This document shows positions 58,973-64,000 of a stretch of DNA of 64,000 bases, one piece after another; positions within the stretch are counted from its first letter, which is position 1; each line of letters begins with the position of its first letter. The DNA comes from Sparassis latifolia (lineage: Eukaryota; Basidiomycota; Agaricomycetes; Polyporales; Sparassidaceae): contig CM031557.1 in the NCBI GenBank assembly GCA_018466975.1, positions 1,922,001 through 1,986,000 on the forward strand, read 5' to 3'. The notes under the pieces were generated by a model. The model had not been told where the DNA came from. It did not search any database and saw only the letters and a program-made list of their open reading frames with translations. The position numbers were made by a program, and so were the translations under genes.

Positions 58973-60000
58973 TCAGGTACCTGCCATCCCAGTAACGCCG
59001 ACAGAGTCGCGGATCTTCGCGATTTCGCTGGCCGAAAGAGCGCCCTTGCTCGCACGGAAGAAGTCTTCCCAAGCAGTTTCCGCGTGGTTTGCATCGTTAA
59101 GCTCGGTGCTGGAACGTGAAAACGGTGTGTAAGCGGTGAAAATGACTTGAAGTATGGGTCTGAAACTCACCTCAAGAAATGCCACAAATTATCCCAGAAG
59201 ACGGGCTGAGAGATCACCGCGTGATATGACGCGTTGGAGGGTCCTGACGCGGGGGAAATAGGGATGTTGGAGGTATCCAGGACAAGGGGTATATCGACGG
59301 TTCGATCTCCGGGAGACGGTGTGAGTGACGGAGAAGGGGAAAGCACGACAGAGGGTATTCGCCCGTGTCCCATTCTCGACTTGCTCGGTTCCAGCGCAGG
59401 CAGCAGTATGATGGTTTCTCCGTCCGCGGGCGCGGCCCTCTCTGGAAGGGGAGACGCGACCCTGACAGGGTCCCAGTCAAAGCCGGGCTTCACCATCAAA
59501 TTGACGGTGTCTCCATCCTTCACGCTGTACTCCTTCAGCAGCTTTCCATCCGCCAATGCCTTCCCCTTCAGCAAGAGACGCTGTGCGTCGGCTGGGGGAG
59601 CACCGCCCTGCGCGGCAAGTTGGGCCTTGATGTCAGATATGGTATCTGTCGGCTGTACAGACAGCGTGTAGGATTGTGGCGGCTTGATGCACTTGAAGGT
59701 AATGCTGATGGAAGCTGCGATGATTTTAGTCTTAACAATCTCCTTGGTCTTCGAACGTGTACTCACCTGACGCCGTCGACTCCTCGACTTTCCTCTCGGG
59801 AGGAGGTGGCAGATCAATCTGGCATTATTTATGATGAGCTGCCCCGCGAGAAGCATGTGGATCAAACCTACGGGAAGCACTGGGATCTTCTTCAAGGAAC
59901 TCTGAGGTGGTTGTTGGAAGTCGTCCGCGTAGACGATGGGTTGTGAGATTAAATTATTCGCGAAAGACTTCACAAACGCAAGTTCTGCTTGCTCAGACAT
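58973..60000 (-). CDS. Ubiquitin-like GET-pathway protein, GET5/UBL4A-like
   Basis: Links the SGT2 chaperone to GET4 in delivery of tail-anchored proteins to the ER. Four exons (60000-59872, 59818-59767, 59714-59171, 59108-58973) give exactly 286 aa. The N terminus reads QAELAFVKSFANNLISQPIV and PPQSSLKKIPVLP (GET4-binding-like). The ubiquitin-like domain spans about residues 61-135 (ITFKCIKPPQSYTLSVQPTD to KDGDTVNLMVKPG). A Pro/Ser linker follows, then a C-terminal helical domain (PVFWDNLWHFLSTEL to KIRDSVGVTGMAGT) matching the GET5/UBL4A dimerisation region. The start is the first in-frame ATG; a TTG lies upstream. It is divergent from NDUFS5, with 201 bases between the starts. The GET5 identity rests on architecture more than on exact residues. 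Confidence 0.88.
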
Positions 60001-60201
60001 GTTGGGACAAAGCAAAGACAACGGTCCTCGATTGAGGGTGTCACTGCGAAGATGCAGTGCACACCGCCAAGTAGCTGAACAAGCCCGTATCAGGGAATTA
60101 CGTCACGCTGTGACACAGAATGGCGTGACGGAGACACGCGTGACCAAAGTAACACAACGCACCGTCGACGCTAACCGGCTCAACGACGAGAAACTTCATC
60201 C

Positions 60202-60734
60202 ATGGCCGTATGTTTCGTCTTTTAATTCTCTCATGGAGTCAGTAGAAATTGACGAACACAACTAACAGTCTGGATTCAGTTTCAACGGAGGTGTGCTTCT
60301 TCGGTGTCCACCACTGTCTTTCAATGTTGAAGCCGAACTTAATCAGGTACCCCTCGGTGTTTCGCTTTCTGGCAGGAATTCTCCAAAGTACGCCGTGTTT
60401 CATGCGTTCTCTGCACCTACAGCTCATGGCAAAGCCACAGTGCTACGCCCAAACTGATGCACCAAGTCAATGCCGACTCCAGGCCGATGACTACCTAGAA
60501 TGCCTGCACCACACTAACGAAGTGCGTCTTCGCTTATTCACTTGACAGCGGTCCAAATCTGAACGCATGCATCGTCAGATCGCCCGAGCAAAAGCGATCA
60601 AGGCTGAGTTTGTGAGGAAGGCGACGCATCAGGCGCAGGAGGGACGGAAGCAGGCCGACATCCTTGCGGACGGAGTGATTGTCGGGGTCGGACTGATACA
60701 GCGAGGTCAAGGTGAAGCAGCAGCAGCGAGTTGA
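60202..60734 (+). CDS. Complex I subunit NDUFS5 (15 kDa, CX9C)
   Basis: Accessory subunit of NADH:ubiquinone oxidoreductase, imported to the mitochondrial intermembrane space by the disulfide relay. Five exons (60202-60207, 60269-60290, 60347-60387, 60441-60521, 60579-60734) give 101 aa, normal for the family. Exon 1 encodes only Met-Ala. The protein begins MASGFSFNGGTPRC, then CFAFWQEFSKC (CX9C) and CRLQADDYLEC (CX9C), followed by HHTNEIARAKAIKAEF and a basic helical tail. All four twin-CX9C cysteines are present, plus an extra one in CYAQTD that doubles as the second. Every junction is GT-AG and in phase. With three of its exons under 45 bases it would be missed by an ORF scan. Confidence 0.92.
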
Positions 60735-61149
60735 CCTTGTTGAAGAGTGCAGAGGATATGCGTAAATCTGATTGCATTACGAGACTGGCCATGCGTTCTG
60801 AGGCTGGCATTTCTGAGGCTGACTATGCGTTTCGATGCTGACGTTCCGCGACTGACGATGCTGATTCTGAAACTCGAAGCGGCTGCCCAGTAAGTCAGAT
60901 GCGCCGCCGATACGTGTTATTCAAGAGGCCGTCTCGTATTACAAGACTCTCTGTCAGGCAGAGTTGCGCGCCCGCAGTTGGGAAGAACACGGCACCACTA
61001 ATCAAAATTAGGCATTCTTACTATAGGCGCTTGAAGCTTGTTACGACCACCGCATATATAACCAAGAATGTCCACCTCGATCTTCGCGCAGTATCCACTA
61101 TCCCTCGAAGTTCATCTGACGCGTAAACATACTACGAAGATACTGTGAG
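60735..61149. other. No supported gene; promoter region of GST copy 2
   Basis: Intergenic. Between 60780 and 60870 there is a loose run of ctgaggct/gctgac words (imperfect short repeats). No gene seen. Confidence 0.5.
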
Positions 61150-62552
61150 ATGAGCAGCACGAAGCCCGTGAGCGATGCCAGCGCCGTCAAGTTCGTCGAG
61201 CTGGAGAAGGATGGCTCCTTCGAACGGAAGGCGTCATCATTCCGGAACTTCATTGAGAAAGGCGGGCAGTTCAAGCCAGAGAAAGGTAGGCTGACTTGCC
61301 CTGTATGCACCCGTTTCCTGCCGACATGTGTATCCAAGTCGGTACAAATTGTACGTCTCCTACGGGTGCCGTGAGTAGAATTCGCACACTTATATTCCAT
61401 CTGCTTATCTTGATTTCGTTGTCTGTAGCATGGGCAACGAGGACGTTGATCGTGCGCAAGCTGAAGGGCCTTGAGGATTTTATCGGTGCGACTTTGGCAA
61501 CCGCCCATGCATCGTTGGTCGGATATTTGACGGCCAACAGATGTTCTGGTCGTGGCGCCGCCCACGGGATGGGAAAGCATGCCTGCAGCGAGCCCGGATA
61601 CTTTCCCGGGCCCTGGTTGCGAGCCTGTGTGCAAATACGAGGAGTTCAAAGGCCGCTACTTGCAAGCAGAGCCCAATTATGAGGGTCGGTATGTCTGGTT
61701 AACCCCCTACTTCATGCTTATACTTGAGTTGTGATCATGAAAACGTAGGTTCACTGTGCCGATGCTCTGGGACACAAAGACCGAAACTGTTGTGAACAAC
61801 GAGAGCTCGGAGATCATCCGCATGTTCAATAGGGAGTTTAACGAGTTTCTCCCCGCAGACAAAGCGGCTGTGGACCTCTATCCCGAACATCTCCGCGAAG
61901 AGATCGATTCCATCAATGAGTGGGTGTATGACACCGTCAATAGTGCGTGTGCTTTTTATATGTGGTATGATTCGACAATCGGACTGTTTCGCAGATGGTG
62001 TATACAGGGCAGGGTTTGCGGGCTCTCAGTCGGCGTACGAAGCGGCCGTCACCCCGCTGTTCGAGTCCCTCGACAGACTAGAGAAGATCCTTGCTGGAAG
62101 AGACTACCTTGTTGGAAATCAGCTCACAGAGGCGGACGTCCGCCTCTTCGTCACAGCGGTTTGTGCTACAATTGCGAATCGGGACTGTTCTTGATCTCAA
62201 GTACGCCAGATTCGCTTCGACGTGGTTTACTACGGCCACTTCAAGTGCAACGTGCGCAGTATCCGCGGGGGCTACCCTGCTATCCACCTGTATGTTCTTT
62301 CCTCAGGTTCGGTCATGGCTGTAGGCTGATCATACGCGACAGGTGGCTGCGCAAGTTGTACTGGACGAACCCGGCGTTCTCCTCAACCTGCCGTTTCGAC
62401 CACATCAAGACACTCTATTACTGGTCCCAAGTTAATGTGAGTTTCCTGTATCTGATCTCTTCTGCTCCTGAAGCCTGACGCACTTTGGAATGTAGGTGAA
62501 TCCACACAGGATAGTTCCGGTCGGTCCTGTCCCTGATATCGTACCCCTTTGA
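61150..62552 (+). pseudogene. Glutathione transferase, ECM4-type, copy 2, with a lost splice acceptor
   Basis: Paralogue of 57183-58585 with the same exon plan. Exon 1 (61150-61285) encodes MSSTKPVSDA to FKPEKG. Later exons give GCPWATRTLIV (catalytic Cys), [85 protein letters not shown] and the end NPHRIVPVGPVPDIVPL. All junctions agree except intron 1: copy 1 has CCAG|GCCGC, here the sequence is CCAAGTCGG (61334-61342), so the acceptor AG appears to have become AA. Using the next AG (after 61338) makes exon 2 32 bases instead of 33 and breaks the frame; reading through hits a stop. Everything else is intact, so the lesion is recent, or an assembly error. Confidence 0.82.
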
Positions 62553-63080
62553 TGCGCAAAAGGAATTGTAAGCGAGGTGGTGTACTTGTACCTGTAGCGA
62601 AATTGGAACTTCAGCTCCACTTTGGAATTTGGCAGCGAGGCGCAATGGCGCGAACGAAAATGCGTGACTTGCGCGTGACGGCGTCATCGCTGGTCTGACT
62701 CGGAGTTGTTCAACGAGAACGTTCACCGCTTCCGTCTCCAGCGCCATCTGCTCGAAGTGTCCGTACCTCTCAGTCTTACTGTTTCTTCGTCAGAGGTTAT
62801 GGAAGTGCACGCCCGGGCCTGAGGAAGTTCTGGCAGTGTTCTGGCTTGGCACTAACGTGCCTATCACATGATCGCGTCGTGGTCGCCCTCAGCCGCGGCG
62901 TGGCTGGACTTCCACTGGCACCGTCCGATAAAATGGTGGCTCACTCCCACTGCCCACTTGGCACTGGCATCCCAGAGCACACTGGAGTCAATCGCGAGTG
63001 TCCGCCTTGGCTGAGCCGGTTTACTCTGACTCGCGCACCCCGTCACTTCAAATTCGCGATCTTCACGAACCCACGCCGCG
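62553..63080. other. No supported gene
   Basis: Intergenic between GST copy 2 and the secreted glycoprotein gene. Short overlapping frames only. Confidence 0.5.
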
Positions 63081-64000
63081 ATGTATACGATGTTTACCCG
63101 CACCCCTCTCGTCCTCCTTGCCTTAGGAGCACTCTCTCGAGCCCAAACCTATAGCGCGACGTATTTACCATCGAACGCACCGCCACAAACTGAAGAGGGT
63201 CAGACAGGCACCAACAAGTGCGGGACGGGATACAACCAGACATCAGAGTGCCAAAACGCGTATCGTGAGTTGCTATCACAACTATGCGCACTGTCTTAAC
63301 AGAAATCGCCCAAAAAAAGTGAATTCCGTCGATGACTTCTGTCTATTCGCGCCTCCGGAACCTGGCGCCAACTCGACCATAGGCGACACAGAACGTATCG
63401 AGGTCGCGTGGTGCATAAAGTCGGGCTATGGAGCGAGATTGATTCCAGACGGAACCATCACTGGCGCGCACTTTGTGCAGACTCCTGATTATGTGCAAAT
63501 CACTGGTATCGGCAATCTGACGAAGATCAATATTCCCACCGGGGACGCAGGTGGAGAGCTGGACCCGCACGGTGCAGACGGGAACGGTGCGACTTTCTTT
63601 TCATTCGTGTGGACAGCTGTGTTCAAGGGTTTTTCTCAGGCAACCCCGTTGGCGGACTCGTCTTCTCGAGTGCTTTCGGTGATACCGTGCAATTGCATGA
63701 GTGGACGGCAAGTACTCTCGTTGAGTCGACGTTAGCTCCGGACTGATACCCCTTGCAGAACTACATGTCCGATACACAGTTCTGCTTCCGCGGCTGCAAA
63801 GATGGTCCAAATGCGCCTACATTGTGCCAGCATATATATGACGTCTTGGGCTGTGCTTGGAACATGCCAGCGAACTATGGTGCCGGAGTTTTCGAACGAT
63901 GTATGGGCGATGATGCTGAGGTTAGTCCAATCGAGCAGAGAGCATGCAACCGTTTTATTACTATCTTTGCAGCCAATGGGTGTGTACGGCACATCAACGT
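63081..64000 (+). CDS. Secreted glycoprotein of the 'macrofage activating glycoprotein' family, 5' part
   Basis: The gene runs off the window. It starts MYTMFTRTPLVLLALGALSR, a signal peptide cleaved near AQTYSA, then CGTGYNQTSECQNAY, NSVDDFCLFAPPEPG, TERIEVAWCIKSGYG, GTITGAHFVQTPDYVQITG, GGELDPHGADGNG, NPVGGLVFSSAFG, NYMSDTQFCFRGCKDGPNAP and PANYGAGVFERCMGD, with many cysteines and N-glycosylation sites (NQT, NST, NLT). The match to proteins annotated by that name in polypores is from memory; the biochemical role is unknown. Intron 3 (after HEWT, about 63709) needs a GC donor (GCAAGT) to keep frame. The first acceptor is an unusual A-rich one (aaaaaaag). Confidence 0.82.

Noticed and set aside
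1..64000. CRISPR arrays, rRNA and tRNA genes
   Set aside because: No regularly spaced direct repeats; I scanned by eye for paired box A/box B patterns with cloverleaf potential and found none convincing. A covariance-model scan would be decisive for tRNAs.

Overview
The window looks like nuclear DNA of an agaricomycete (mushroom or polypore type) basidiomycete. Genes are split by many GT-AG introns, mostly about 47-85 bases long. Gene starts lie close together, and several families recognised here (DUF6533 membrane proteins, a 'macrofage activating glycoprotein'-type secreted protein, an SH3-PX-BAR sorting nexin) are typical of this group. I rebuilt most genes by hand-splicing; for these I checked that exon lengths sum to whole codons and that protein motifs run across the junctions.

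Layout. 2.0-3.6 kb: DNA primase small subunit (minus). 3.7-11.2 kb: a decayed ABCC-type transporter and an inverted partial second copy, flanking a small single-pass membrane protein gene. 12.96-13.63 kb: a long foldback element. 13.6-17.1 kb: nothing I can call. 17.1-21.2 kb: a divergent pair, a KduD-like short-chain dehydrogenase and a zinc polyol dehydrogenase. 21-26 kb: mostly unassigned, with one probable minus-strand gene. 26.3-29.3 kb: a secreted S41-like peptidase, divergent from DUS1 (29.4-30.7 kb). 30.2-36.4 kb: a tandem duplication of about 2.7 kb. It carries two copies of a tiny secreted-protein gene that no simple ORF scan would show, plus a broken copy of the DUS1 3' end. 36-41.5 kb: an unknown gene, a p24/ERV25 cargo receptor and a DUF6533 membrane protein. 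41.6-43.8 kb: malic enzyme. 44.6-45.7 kb: a Tc1/mariner-type MITE. 46.5-47.3 kb: a paralogue of the small membrane protein. 47.9-54.5 kb: a divergent pair, a sorting nexin with a one-base lesion and a 1125-residue low-complexity protein with SUMO-interaction-like ends. 55.6-56.8 kb: an aldo-keto reductase. 57.2-62.6 kb: two ECM4-type glutathione transferases around GET5 and NDUFS5. 63.1 kb to the end: the 5' part of a secreted glycoprotein gene.

Functionally the window is mostly housekeeping: replication priming, tRNA dihydrouridine, ER-Golgi cargo, tail-anchored protein insertion, complex I and malate metabolism. Mixed in are redox and detoxification enzymes (two glutathione transferases, an AKR, the SDR and a polyol dehydrogenase). 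I found no CRISPR, rRNA or convincing tRNA, and no biosynthetic cluster. The least ordinary signals are the duplicated small secreted protein, the two hairpin elements, the inverted ABC pseudogene pair, and two otherwise intact genes each broken by one base.
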